This document shows positions 1 to 7,050 of a stretch of DNA of 43,789 nucleotides, piece after piece. Origin of the DNA: Erysipelotrichaceae bacterium (GTDB lineage Bacteria; Bacillota_I; Bacilli_A; Erysipelotrichales; Erysipelotrichaceae). Each line of letters begins with the position of its first letter. The first letter of the stretch is position 1. A program made the translations under genes and the position numbers. The notes beneath the pieces are model-generated. The model searched no databases. It had not been told where the DNA came from and saw nothing but the letters and a program-made list of their open reading frames with translations. The DNA is taken from the NCBI GenBank assembly GCA_017431825.1, contig JAFRKI010000003.1:1-43789 (forward strand), read 5' to 3'.

Positions 1-1
1 C

Positions 2-406
2 CTCAAGACCGTGGAAGATCAGGTACAGGCCGTAAGAGACTGCACTCCTGACAAGAGAGGCGTCGACTGTGCCATCGACTGTACCGGCTATCCGGAAGTC
101 TGGGAAATGAACGTCAACATGGTCAGAAAAGGCGGAACCGTCATGGAATTCGGCGGCTGCAAGGGCGGAGCTACCGTCACCTTCGACTGTGCAAGACTGC
201 ACTATGACCAGCTGACCATCAAGGGTCTCTTCCATACCACTCCTGATATCGTCAGGACCACTTTCGACATGATCTGCAACGGTCTTGTCCCTGAAGATGT
301 CTTCATCGGCGGAACCTATCCTCTTTCCAAGGCTCAGGAAGCTCTTGATTCCCATGGCCGTGGCGAAGTCGTAAAGAACGAGATCCGCTGCGATATTTTT
401 GAATAA
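2..406 (+). CDS. Zinc-type alcohol dehydrogenase family protein, C-terminal part (truncated by window edge)
   Basis: The frame is open from the first bases and ends at TAA 404-406, so only about 134 C-terminal residues are visible. They match the second half of the NAD(P)-binding domain and the closing segment of medium-chain zinc dehydrogenases (sorbitol or threonine dehydrogenase-like): a hydrophobic strand with CAIDCTG, then GGTVMEFGG, then the RLHYDQLTIKG segment typical of the family. The zinc ligands and the nucleotide-binding glycine motif lie outside the window, so the substrate cannot be named. The stop is followed by an AT-rich palindrome at 430-459 rather than a GC-rich terminator. 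The family is clear; the specific activity is unknown. Confidence 0.85.
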   Translation, partial: LKTVEDQVQAVRDCTPDKRGVDCAIDCTGYPEVWEMNVNMVRKGGTVMEFGGCKGGATVTFDCARLHYDQLTIKGLFHTTPDIVRTTFDMICNGLVPEDVFIGGTYPLSKAQEALDSHGRGEVVKNEIRCDIFE

Positions 407-429
407 AAAATAAAATAGTTATTTCTAAA

Positions 430-459
430 AAAATGATTATCAATAATGATAATCATTTT
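430..459. promoter_or_regulatory. Perfect AT-rich palindrome resembling a Fur/PerR-type box
   Basis: The arms AAAATGATTATC (430-441) and GATAATCATTTT (448-459) are perfectly complementary around a 6-base spacer AATAAT. The right half contains GATAATCATT, close to the repeat unit of classical Fur boxes. It lies 38 bases before the start of the membrane protein gene at 498. It could also be a weak AT-only terminator for the dehydrogenase, although the T tract after it is short. The operator reading is inference. Confidence 0.45.
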
Positions 460-497
460 ATTTATGGGTTGTATCATATTTACGGAGGTATGTTTTT

Positions 498-977
498 ATG
501 CTTATTATCCTGGAAGGCCTTGTGATGTCTTTCTGGCTCTTACTGATATGCGTCGTCGGCATCGCCAATGGCCCTGTGGGACTGGTGGTATTCTATGAAG
601 AAGACGTAAAGAAAAGAGTGACCGAACTGGGACTGACAACAGAAGAGAAGATCAGAAAAACATCGATAATTACGGCTATCGCTCTGTTTCTGCCGCAACT
701 GACTATTGTTCCGGCTTTTGTCTATTGCCTGAACGGTGCAGAAGGATTCATGGATGCCTTTATCCAGATGAGTGCCATCTTTCTTATAATGGGACTTTTT
801 GACAGGCTCTTTATCGACTGGTACTGGGTAGGGCATACAAAAGCCTGGGAGATAGAGGGCACCGAAGACCTGAAGCCCTATATCTCCAAAAAGACGCTTA
901 TCGGTAAATGGGCCGGTACGCTTGTCGGCTTTCCGTTACTGGCTGCGATCATAGCCGGTCTGGCAGAGCTGCTGTAA
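498..977 (+). CDS. Small integral membrane protein, unknown function
   Basis: A 159-residue protein with about four hydrophobic segments: residues 9-31, 55-78, 86-108 and 138-158. An Asp/Arg/Trp-rich patch (FDRLFIDWYW) lies at the end of the third. A charged cytoplasmic-type stretch with EEDVKKR and EEKIRK separates the first two. The start at 498 is supported by GGAGG at 484-488 with nine bases of spacing. I do not recognise the family and see no catalytic motif. It is alone between the dehydrogenase and a lipoprotein gene. The Fur-like palindrome just upstream is the only hint about regulation. Confidence 0.75.
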   Translation: MLIILEGLVMSFWLLLICVVGIANGPVGLVVFYEEDVKKRVTELGLTTEEKIRKTSIITAIALFLPQLTIVPAFVYCLNGAEGFMDAFIQMSAIFLIMGLFDRLFIDWYWVGHTKAWEIEGTEDLKPYISKKTLIGKWAGTLVGFPLLAAIIAGLAELL

Positions 978-1066
978 GGGTCGGCTTTCTTGTTTAAGCG
1001 CAAACAAACATATATAATTTTCTTAAGGATATGTGTTTGAATAAACAATAATTCTAAGTGTAAAAA

Positions 1067-1090
1067 GGATTCTCTGTTTACAGAGGATCC
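1067..1090 (+). promoter_or_regulatory. Hairpin in the 5' region of the lipoprotein gene
   Basis: GGAT-T-CTCTG (1067-1076) pairs with CAGAG-G-ATCC (1081-1090) around a TTTA loop, giving ten pairs including one T-G wobble. No T run follows, so it is not an intrinsic terminator. It sits 22 bases before the start codon and just ahead of the AAGGAG site, so it may stabilise the mRNA or affect translation. The role is inferred. Confidence 0.4.
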
Positions 1091-1112
1091 ACGTACTTGA
1101 TAAGGAGCAACT

Positions 1113-1778
1113 ATGAAAAGAAGAAATCTGATTATTATCCTGATCCTGGTCTGTTTTGCCCTTACCGGCTGCGCTTCTTCAGGCACTGCCGGCAGCTATA
1201 ATGACAGTCCTGCCTCACAGGCTGCCGATGACGGAGACTACGGACAGTTCGACACTACCGTCGATCCTACGACTGATGGCGGCAACTATGTTCCCGATGA
1301 AGGAATGCCTTCCTATTATCTGGGAGACGAGCTGAGCTTCAATGACTTTGATTTTTATAATGATATTCCAACCAACGGTGTTCCTGAGGATGCCTATTAT
1401 CCGTCACTTAAATATGCCGTCGGCGAATGGGAGTATGATCTTCGATTCCGTTACGATACCTACGAAGGCTATTACTTCGACGAGATCGGCTATGCGGATC
1501 TGAGCCTTGATTATGACAAGGAAACGGTCATCATCGTCCTGCATCCGCGTCTGGCAAATGACGGATATGAGACCTGGGAAGAATCAGATGAATCAGTCGG
1601 ATACGAGCCTTTCGAAGGCGGCTTCGACGAGAACGATCAGCTCAAGCTCATCGGCAATAACTGTGTCATGTATCTCGAAGAATACTATGACTACAGCGGC
1701 AGAGAATACCTGCTGGGAACCTTCTGGATCTCTGAAGAAGCCTACGGTATCTTCATGATGACCAGAGGTCAGAACTGA
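1113..1778 (+). CDS. Predicted lipoprotein, unknown function
   Basis: A 221-residue exported protein. It begins with a basic n-region (MKRRN), a hydrophobic core and the lipobox LTGC with the lipidated Cys at residue 20, so it should be anchored to the outer face of the membrane. The mature part is rich in Asp, Glu, Tyr and Gly, opens with a flexible Ser/Ala/Asp-rich linker and shows no recognised domain or catalytic motif. The start is set by AAGGAG about six bases upstream. It appears monocistronic and ends at a bidirectional terminator shared with tRNA-His. No function can be assigned. Confidence 0.8.
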   Translation: MKRRNLIIILILVCFALTGCASSGTAGSYNDSPASQAADDGDYGQFDTTVDPTTDGGNYVPDEGMPSYYLGDELSFNDFDFYNDIPTNGVPEDAYYPSLKYAVGEWEYDLRFRYDTYEGYYFDEIGYADLSLDYDKETVIIVLHPRLANDGYETWEESDESVGYEPFEGGFDENDQLKLIGNNCVMYLEEYYDYSGREYLLGTFWISEEAYGIFMMTRGQN

Positions 1779-1802
1779 TCGTTAAAAGAAATTCCGGTAT
1801 TA

Positions 1803-1830
1803 AAAAAGTACAGACAATTCTGTACTTTTT
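1803..1830. terminator. Bidirectional intrinsic terminator between lipoprotein gene and tRNA-His
   Basis: AGTACAGA (1807-1814) and TCTGTACT (1819-1826) form a perfect stem with loop CAAT. The stem is flanked by an A run on the left and a T run on the right, so it can stop transcription of the lipoprotein gene on the plus strand and of the tRNA on the minus strand. Confidence 0.85.
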
Positions 1831-1838
1831 AATTTCAA

Positions 1839-1916
1839 TGGGGCGATTGATGGGACTCGAACCCACGGATGCCAGAGCCACAATCTGGTGTGTTAACCAA
1901 CTTCACCACAACCGCC
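1839..1916 (-). tRNA. tRNA-His (GTG)
   Basis: Read on the minus strand the sequence folds as a full cloverleaf. The acceptor stem GGCGGTTG pairs with CAATCGCC, giving eight pairs because the extra G-1 pairs with C73, the hallmark of tRNA-His. The anticodon stem-loop is CCAGA-TTGTGGC-TCTGG with anticodon GTG, and the T arm is CGTGGGTTCGAGTCCCATC. The CCA end is encoded (1839-1841). The yfcE gene lies upstream on the same strand without an obvious terminator between, so they may share a transcript. Confidence 0.95.
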
Positions 1917-1968
1917 GTGTGCTTATTAATTTTACTTTATAAAGGTATAAAAGTAAAGGTAATAAGGC

Positions 1969-2517
1969 TTATTGTTCAAACTTGTATTCTTTATAAGTTT
2001 CCAGTGTTTCCAGATCCTTCCAGAAGAACGTTTTATCTTCCAGGATCATGTAACTGAACGAGGAATCCTGTTTAGGAATGGCGATTGATCCCGGATTGAG
2101 ATAAGTGAAACTGTTCATCTCTTCCAGTGCCGGAACATGAGTGTGCCCGCATAAAAGAATACCCTTATTCATCGGCAGAGGATTCTTCATATTGTGGATA
2201 TGTCCGTGGGTAGCATAGATGGTGATGCCGTTAGCTTCGATCAGGGCATAGTCGGCCATTATCGGGAATTCCAGCATCATCTGATCGACTTCGCTGTCGC
2301 AGTTTCCTTTGATAGCCAGGATCTTATCTTTCATCCTGTTCAGCATTTCCGCAACAGCCTTAGGATCGTAATCCTTCGGCAGATCATTCCTCGGACCGTG
2401 ATAAAGGAAGTCTCCCAGCAGAAGCAGTTTATCGGCTTTTTCCTCTTCAAAAGCTTTCAGCATCTTTTCGCAGTAATAAGCACTGCCATGGATATCGGAA
2501 GCGATCATCAGTTTCAT
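1969..2517 (-). CDS. yfcE: YfcE-type phosphodiesterase (calcineurin-like metallophosphoesterase)
   Basis: A cytoplasmic metal-dependent phosphodiesterase of 182 residues, almost the length of E. coli YfcE. The metal-site motifs appear in order: SDIHG (D8, H10) at the N-terminus, GDFLYHGPRNDLP, GNCDSEVDQM, THGHIHN and GHTHVP. Start choice: an ATG nine codons further upstream exists, but AAGGA at 2525-2529 lies seven bases before the ATG at 2517, and this start gives the family N-terminus MKLMIASDIHG. E. coli YfcE cleaves artificial phosphodiesters; the natural substrate is not established. The gene diverges from the YgjP-like gene and their -10 boxes overlap. Confidence 0.9.
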   Translation of the reverse strand: MKLMIASDIHGSAYYCEKMLKAFEEEKADKLLLLGDFLYHGPRNDLPKDYDPKAVAEMLNRMKDKILAIKGNCDSEVDQMMLEFPIMADYALIEANGITIYATHGHIHNMKNPLPMNKGILLCGHTHVPALEEMNSFTYLNPGSIAIPKQDSSFSYMILEDKTFFWKDLETLETYKEYKFEQ

Positions 2518-2567
2518 ATGTACATCCTTCTTTCTCAACTTCATTTTAACAGAATTAGCTTGATGAC

Positions 2568-2576
2568 TATTATAGT
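2568..2576. promoter_or_regulatory. Overlapping divergent -10 elements for yfcE and the YgjP-like gene
   Basis: The 11-base palindrome ACTATTATAGT (2566-2576) contains TATAAT on the minus strand (2574-2569) for yfcE and TATTAT on the plus strand (2568-2573) for the gene at 2580. Symmetric -10 elements are known to drive divergent transcription. The plus-strand ATG lies only six bases after the hexamer. Confidence 0.55.
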
Positions 2577-2579
2577 AAA

Positions 2580-3260
2580 ATGGTAATGATGATAAAGATC
2601 GGCGACAGATATTTCAATCTGAAGATAATAAGAAAAAAGAACAAGAACATCTACCTGCGGATCAAGGGCGACACTCTGGAAGTAAGCTGCCCGCGATGGG
2701 TCAGCAAGGAAGCGGTCCTTTCCTTTATAAACTCCAGAAGCGACTGGATAATAAAGACCGTAAACAAGGTTGATGTCAAGCTCAGGGATTCCAAACTCGT
2801 ATTCGGCAGTACCGTCTATTATCTGGGCAAGGAGTATCCTTTGCTGGTCCTTGAAGGAAGGGCAAGTTTCAAACTGGAAGAAGACCGCATCGTCATCCGC
2901 TGCAAGAACGGGGATATGGAAGAAGCCGCCAAGGTCTTCTATAAAGCCAACAAGACCAGGCTCCTGGAACTGATATACGAAAAACAGAACCGCTATCTGG
3001 GCATCATCGAAGACTACGGCTATGATCTGGAACCAGAATACCGGGTAAAGATCCTCAAATCCATGTGGGGCGTAAACTATACGAAAAAGAATCTCATCGT
3101 GATAAATGAGCGTCTTATCCACTTCGATACACACTGTCTGGAAGCCATTTTATGGCATGAACTCCTGCATTTCGTGATACCAAATCATTCCAAGAGATTC
3201 CATGAAGTTCTGGAGTATCACATGCCCGATTACAAGCAGACTGTCAAAAGCATATACTGA
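2580..3260 (+). CDS. YgjP-like (DUF45, M48-type) metallopeptidase domain protein
   Basis: A 226-residue protein of the YgjP-like family, predicted cytoplasmic zinc peptidases. The C-terminal third carries the zinc motif HELLH (residues 193-197), followed by PNHSKRFHEVL with further candidate ligands and the family ending MPDYK. The usual WGSC element is present as WGVN before the beta-hairpin KKNLIVINERLI. No signal peptide is present. No Shine-Dalgarno is visible, and the ATG lies six bases after a -10-like TATTAT, suggesting a leaderless message; ATG codons at 2586 and 2589 are alternative starts. YgjP-like genes often accompany restriction genes elsewhere, but none are nearby here. Confidence 0.85.
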   Translation: MVMMIKIGDRYFNLKIIRKKNKNIYLRIKGDTLEVSCPRWVSKEAVLSFINSRSDWIIKTVNKVDVKLRDSKLVFGSTVYYLGKEYPLLVLEGRASFKLEEDRIVIRCKNGDMEEAAKVFYKANKTRLLELIYEKQNRYLGIIEDYGYDLEPEYRVKILKSMWGVNYTKKNLIVINERLIHFDTHCLEAILWHELLHFVIPNHSKRFHEVLEYHMPDYKQTVKSIY

Positions 3261-3280
3261 AAATATTTTCACAAAATATA

Positions 3281-3464
3281 CCTTGAGTATAGTACCTTTA
3301 GATATTAGAATATAAGTAGGTAATTTGATTATGAGATACGTCAATGAAGCAGCATTTATAAATAATGATGGGGTAACTGCCTTCATTGTTTCGTGATTAA
3401 AATATGATGTTTTTAAGTGAACGGATATATTGCGTTCACTTTTTTATCTCAAGGAGGCACGGGA
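3281..3464 (+). promoter_or_regulatory. Structured, attenuator-like leader of the ankyrin gene
   Basis: After a -10-like TATAGT near 3286 the leader carries two structures. CAATGAAG plus CAG pairs with CTG plus CTTCATTG (about 3342-3386) with one bulge and a large loop. The hairpin AAGTGAACG...CGTTCACTT (about 3415-3441) follows, with a T6 run. Only about four bases separate the T run from the AAGGAGG site of the ankyrin gene, leaving no room for another promoter, so transcription must pass the terminator. An ORF of 21 codons (3331-3396) overlaps the first hairpin. No known riboswitch class was recognised. Confidence 0.5.
3331..3396 (+). CDS. Possible 21-codon leader peptide
   Basis: The frame ATG 3331 to TGA 3394-3396 would encode a 21-residue peptide (MRYVNEAAFINND... 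ending in FIVS). It overlaps the first leader hairpin and ends about 19 bases before the terminator hairpin, as leader peptides in attenuators do. The upstream GTAGG is a poor ribosome site, and no amino acid is strikingly repeated. Speculative. Confidence 0.2.
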   Translation: MRYVNEAAFINNDGVTAFIVS

Positions 3465-4139
3465 ATGAATAAAGAAGAGCTCAACAAGAATTTCTATCAG
3501 GCCTGTAAGGACGGAGATCTGGCGCTGGTAAAGAAATACCTGGAAGAGGGTGCAGACATGGAATCGACCAATACCGAAGGAAGAACGGCCCTCATGCGTG
3601 CCAGCAAAAGAGGCTATGACGATGTCGTGAAATACCTGCTGGAAAAAGGTGCCGACGTCAGAGCCAGGGACGATAAGAACAAGACAGCACTGATGGGTGC
3701 TGCCAAAAAAGGAAGATATGACATCTGCAAGATGCTGATAGATGCCGGGGTGAATATCAATGCCCATGACAATCACGGAAGAACGGCGCTGATAAGAGCG
3801 GCCTATGAGGGCCAGGTGGAGGTCGTCGAACTGCTGATCGACAGCGGTGCCGATCTCGAAGGAAGAGACGAATCGGGCAGAACGGCCCTGATCGAAGCTA
3901 TCAACGCTTCCAAGGTTGAAACCTTCCATCTGCTGTTAAGCAAGGGAGCCGACATCAACGTTCAGGACAACAAGGGCTGTACCTGTCTCATGCGGGCTTG
4001 CTACGCCGGCTATGAGGACGAGATCGTATATCTCCTTAACCGGGGAGCGAAGACAGACATCAAGGACAACAACGGCAAGATGGCCGTAGATTACTTCAGA
4101 GGTGAAATACCTGCTGGACTAAAGGACACATTCAAATAA
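3465..4139 (+). CDS. Ankyrin repeat protein
   Basis: A soluble 224-residue protein made almost entirely of six ankyrin repeats of 32-33 residues, spanning about residues 9-203. Each shows the G-TALM-A---G----V--LL--GAD consensus, and a short tail follows. Ankyrin repeats mediate protein-protein binding; no catalytic domain or signal peptide is present, so the partner is unknown. The start at 3465 is fixed by AGGAGG at 3452-3457; an in-frame ATG 16 codons upstream lies inside the terminator-like hairpin and is rejected. The EF-G-like gene starts 15 bases after the stop and is probably co-transcribed. Confidence 0.9.
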   Translation: MNKEELNKNFYQACKDGDLALVKKYLEEGADMESTNTEGRTALMRASKRGYDDVVKYLLEKGADVRARDDKNKTALMGAAKKGRYDICKMLIDAGVNINAHDNHGRTALIRAAYEGQVEVVELLIDSGADLEGRDESGRTALIEAINASKVETFHLLLSKGADINVQDNKGCTCLMRACYAGYEDEIVYLLNRGAKTDIKDNNGKMAVDYFRGEIPAGLKDTFK

Positions 4140-4153
4140 GAGGGGAAGAAATT

Positions 4154-6145
4154 ATGAAAGAATATGCAGGAAAAGACGTACGCAATGTCGTATTACTGGG
4201 ACATTCGGGAAGCGGTAAATCCACGCTGGCCGAAGCAGCCCTGTTTATGACCAAAGCGATCGACCGTATGGGTAAGGCCGGAGACGGATCTCTGGCCATG
4301 GACTTTGACCAGGAAGAAGCCAAGAGAGGCTTATCCGTATTCACGGCTCTGGCACCGGTCGAATGGAAGAATAAGAAGATCAACTTTATCGATACTCCGG
4401 GATACCTGGACTATGAAGGTGAAAAGGTCTCCGGTGCAGCCGTTGCCGATCTGGCTCTGGTATTCGTAAGCGCCAAGGAAGGCATCGAATCCGGTACCGA
4501 AAAGTCAGTCAAGCTGGCTCTTAAGCTGGGCATTCCGGTAGTCTTCTTCATCAATAAGCTCGATGACGAAAACGCCAACTATGACAAGGTCGTCAAGGAT
4601 CTGGAAGCCAAGTACGGCAACGGTGTCGTACCGTTCATCCTGCCTGACGGCTCAAGTTCACTGAAGAAGGAAGGCGACGGCGCCGCTTACTATGATCAGA
4701 TAGCCGAAGCCATCGCGACCGCTGATGAATCACTGATGGAAAAATTCTTCGAAGGCGAAGAATTCACCGATGCCGAATTACAGAGCGGTGTCAAGAATGC
4801 CCTGATCGCCGGAGACTTAAAGCCGATACTTTGCGGCAGCGCCATCAACTCCAATGGTGTTGATACCTTACTGGACTTCTTATGTGACTATGCGCCTGTT
4901 TACTGTGAAAAGGGCGAAGTCAAGGCCGGCGACGTCGTCTTAAAGACCAATGACAGCGAAGCCTTCTCGGGCCTGGTATTCAAGACGGTAGTCGATGCCT
5001 TCGTAGGTAAGATCTCCTACCTGAAGGTTATGTCCGGTACGCTGAGCGCCACTACCGCTTTATACAATTCCAGCAAGGATGCAGCCGACAAGGCCGGCGG
5101 TATCTTCGTTATCTGCGGCAAGCAGCAGCTGCCTGTTGCCAAGGCATCCTGCGGCGATATCGTAGCTCTTACGAAGCTGAACGTTACCGAGACCAACGAT
5201 ACCTTATGTACCAAGGAAAAACAGGTCAAGTTCGCCGAGATCGAATTCCCGAGACCGATGCTGGGCATGGCTATTTCTCCTAAGACCAAGGACGATGAAG
5301 ACAAGATGTCCGATGCCTTGAAGAAGGTATTAGTTGAAGATAAATCCCTCAACTTCGTCAGAAACGGCGAGACCGGTGAGCAGGTATTATATGCCGTCGG
5401 TGACCAGCAGCTGGATGTCGTAGTGTCCAAGCTCAAATCAAGATACAAAGTCGAGATCGAGACCAAGGAACCTAAGGTCCAGTACCGTGAGACCATCAGA
5501 GGCAAATCCGAGGTCCAGGGCCGTTACAAGAAACAGAACGGCGGTGCCGGACAGTTCGGTGATGTCTGGGTAAGATTCGAATACAACCCTGATGATGAAG
5601 GACTGGTATTCGCAGAAGAGATCTTCGGCGGATCCGTTCCTAAGAACTTCTTCCCATCTGTTGAAGCAGGCTTAAGAAGCTGCATGAACAAGGGCCCGTT
5701 AGCCGGCTGCAAGGTCGTAAACGTCAAGGCTACCCTGTATGACGGTTCCTACCATCCGGTAGATTCCAAGCCTAACTCATTTGAAGCAGCTGCCAGGATC
5801 GCCTTCAAGAACGGTATCCCTAAGGCCAATCCGATCCTTCTTGAACCTATCGGCAAGGTAACCGTATTATGTCCGGAAGAATATACCGGCGATATCATCG
5901 GCGACTTCAATAAGAGACGTGGCATGATCATGGATACCGGCACTACCGAAGACGGCGAAGCCAAGATCGAGGCCGACGTACCGATGGCTGAAATGCTGAA
6001 GTACGCCACCGAACTTCGTTCCATGACCAAGGGCAGAGGCACTTACGTCATCGATTTCGACAGATACGAACCGGCTCCTCAGAACGTTACGGAAAAGGTC
6101 GTAGCTGCTGCCGCCAAGGATCTACAGGACGACGACGAAGACTAA
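4154..6145 (+). CDS. EF-G-like translational GTPase (EF-G-2/FusA2 type)
   Basis: A 663-residue GTPase with the elongation factor G domain order: G domain, beta-barrel domain 2, then domains III-V. The P-loop is GHSGSGKST (16-24), switch I has KRGLSV (58-63) where true EF-G has ERGITI, the G3 motif is DTPGY (80-84) and G4 is NKLD (134-137). Canonical EF-G has His after DTPG, the residue that orients the hydrolytic water; here it is Tyr84, as I recall for EF-G-like paralogues. It is therefore probably not the housekeeping fusA. The exact role of these paralogues is unsettled. It follows the ankyrin gene by 15 bases and ends at a strong terminator. Confidence 0.88.
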   Translation: MKEYAGKDVRNVVLLGHSGSGKSTLAEAALFMTKAIDRMGKAGDGSLAMDFDQEEAKRGLSVFTALAPVEWKNKKINFIDTPGYLDYEGEKVSGAAVADLALVFVSAKEGIESGTEKSVKLALKLGIPVVFFINKLDDENANYDKVVKDLEAKYGNGVVPFILPDGSSSLKKEGDGAAYYDQIAEAIATADESLMEKFFEGEEFTDAELQSGVKNALIAGDLKPILCGSAINSNGVDTLLDFLCDYAPVYCEKGEVKAGDVVLKTNDSEAFSGLVFKTVVDAFVGKISYLKVMSGTLSATTALYNSSKDAADKAGGIFVICGKQQLPVAKASCGDIVALTKLNVTETNDTLCTKEKQVKFAEIEFPRPMLGMAISPKTKDDEDKMSDALKKVLVEDKSLNFVRNGETGEQVLYAVGDQQLDVVVSKLKSRYKVEIETKEPKVQYRETIRGKSEVQGRYKKQNGGAGQFGDVWVRFEYNPDDEGLVFAEEIFGGSVPKNFFPSVEAGLRSCMNKGPLAGCKVVNVKATLYDGSYHPVDSKPNSFEAAARIAFKNGIPKANPILLEPIGKVTVLCPEEYTGDIIGDFNKRRGMIMDTGTTEDGEAKIEADVPMAEMLKYATELRSMTKGRGTYVIDFDRYEPAPQNVTEKVVAAAAKDLQDDDED

Positions 6146-6162
6146 GCCTATCAGCAATATCC

Positions 6163-6189
6163 AAAGTGCACCGAAACGGTGCACTTTTT
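6163..6189 (+). terminator. Intrinsic terminator after the EF-G-like gene
   Basis: AAAGTGCACCG (6163-6173) and CGGTGCACTTT (6177-6187) form an 11-pair stem with an AAA loop, and T5 follows. Confidence 0.93.
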
Positions 6190-6274
6190 ATTTCCGGTTT
6201 TACTTTAGTTATCCGTCCCTGATTAAAGACAGACTTTATGGACTTATGATGCTGCAGTAGTATCATTTAACTGT

Positions 6275-6631
6275 ATGGAATATCTGGTATTTACTTATGG
6301 AACACTTATGAAAGGCAGGTCCCGCAGCCACGTCCTGGACGATTCGAAGTACGTGGGAGAGGGCCTTCTCGAGGACTATGGCCTGCTGGAAATAGGTTCC
6401 TTTCCCGGTGCCGTTTTTAAGGAGGGTTCAAAGGTCTATGGCGAACTCTATCTGGTCAGTGAAGAAAAGAAGAGGGAACTGGATTATATCGAAGGTGAAG
6501 GCTATCTCTATAAGTTCAGGACCGTCAGCGTCTTATGTAACGGCGAATACGTGAAAGCCGGCTTTTATGAATTCCTGCAGGATAACGGAAGTTATCCGTT
6601 ATACACAAAGGAAGGCAAGTGGCATGACTGA
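6275..6631 (+). CDS. Gamma-glutamylcyclotransferase-like (AIG2/BtrG fold) protein
   Basis: A 118-residue protein of the gamma-glutamylcyclotransferase superfamily, which releases 5-oxoproline from gamma-glutamyl amines or peptides. The signature YGTLMKG (residues 8-14) forms the substrate loop. A glycine/proline turn (GSFPGAVF) follows, and the conserved acidic catalytic region is LDYIEGEGYLY (about 70-80). No signal peptide is present. There is no Shine-Dalgarno; TATCAT (6261-6266) lies eight bases before the ATG, so the leader would be at most a couple of bases. The stop overlaps the start of the Nudix gene (ATGACTGA), so the two are translationally coupled. The substrate is not predictable. 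Confidence 0.85.
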   Translation: MEYLVFTYGTLMKGRSRSHVLDDSKYVGEGLLEDYGLLEIGSFPGAVFKEGSKVYGELYLVSEEKKRELDYIEGEGYLYKFRTVSVLCNGEYVKAGFYEFLQDNGSYPLYTKEGKWHD

Positions 6632-7019
6632 GGAAACAAGCTGCGGAGCAGTTCTTTACAGAAAAGAAGATGTGGTCAGGTATCTGATAATACTTGACCG
6701 CAATGGCAACTATGGCTTTCCCAAAGGTCACGTGGAAGAAGGCGAATCATTCAGGGAAACGGCCTTAAGGGAAATAAAGGAAGAAACCGGTGTCGATGCC
6801 CTGCTGGATGAAGATTTCTGTTTCTCGTTTTCATATCCGATAAAGGACAATGCCGTCAGAAAGACCGTACACTATTTTCTGGGAACATTCACGGGTGAAC
6901 CGTTCATCAATGACGGGGAAGCCAGGGAAATACTGCTCCTTGGATATGATGAAGCATATGATCTGCTGAGCTTTACGCAATCAAAAGAGCTTCTTAAAGA
7001 AGCCCATGAATATCTCTAA
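6624..7019 (+). CDS. Nudix hydrolase, diadenosine tetraphosphatase-like
   Basis: A 131-residue Nudix hydrolase. The full Nudix box GX5EX7REUXEEXGU runs from G35 to V57, with the catalytic REIKEETG (49-56). The flanking SCGAVLYR and NYGFPKGH resemble bis(5'-nucleosyl)-tetraphosphatases of the MutT/Ap4A family, which remove signalling or damaged dinucleotides; substrate assignment by sequence is uncertain. The start at 6624 overlaps the upstream stop by eight bases and is served by AGGAAGG inside the upstream gene. A longer frame starting at 6567 is rejected because it would overlap most of the cyclotransferase end and lacks a ribosome site. Confidence 0.88.
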   Translation: MTEETSCGAVLYRKEDVVRYLIILDRNGNYGFPKGHVEEGESFRETALREIKEETGVDALLDEDFCFSFSYPIKDNAVRKTVHYFLGTFTGEPFINDGEAREILLLGYDEAYDLLSFTQSKELLKEAHEYL

Positions 7020-7050
7020 AAAAAAGCATTAGCTGACGCTAATACTTTTT
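7020..7050. terminator. Terminator between convergent genes
   Basis: ATTAGC and GCTAAT (7028-7033 and 7038-7043) pair around TGAC, extended by two pairs after a mismatch, with an A run on the left and a T run on the right. It overlaps the stop codon of the minus-strand gene and can serve both directions. Confidence 0.7.

Noticed and set aside
1917..1968. Separate terminator between yfcE and tRNA-His
   Set aside because: The repeated ACTTTATA/TATAAAAGT sequence pairs only imperfectly and has no GC content or T run.
3417..3464. Upstream extension of the ankyrin gene
   Set aside because: The extension is translated from the terminator-like hairpin; the AGGAGG site serves the ATG at 3465.
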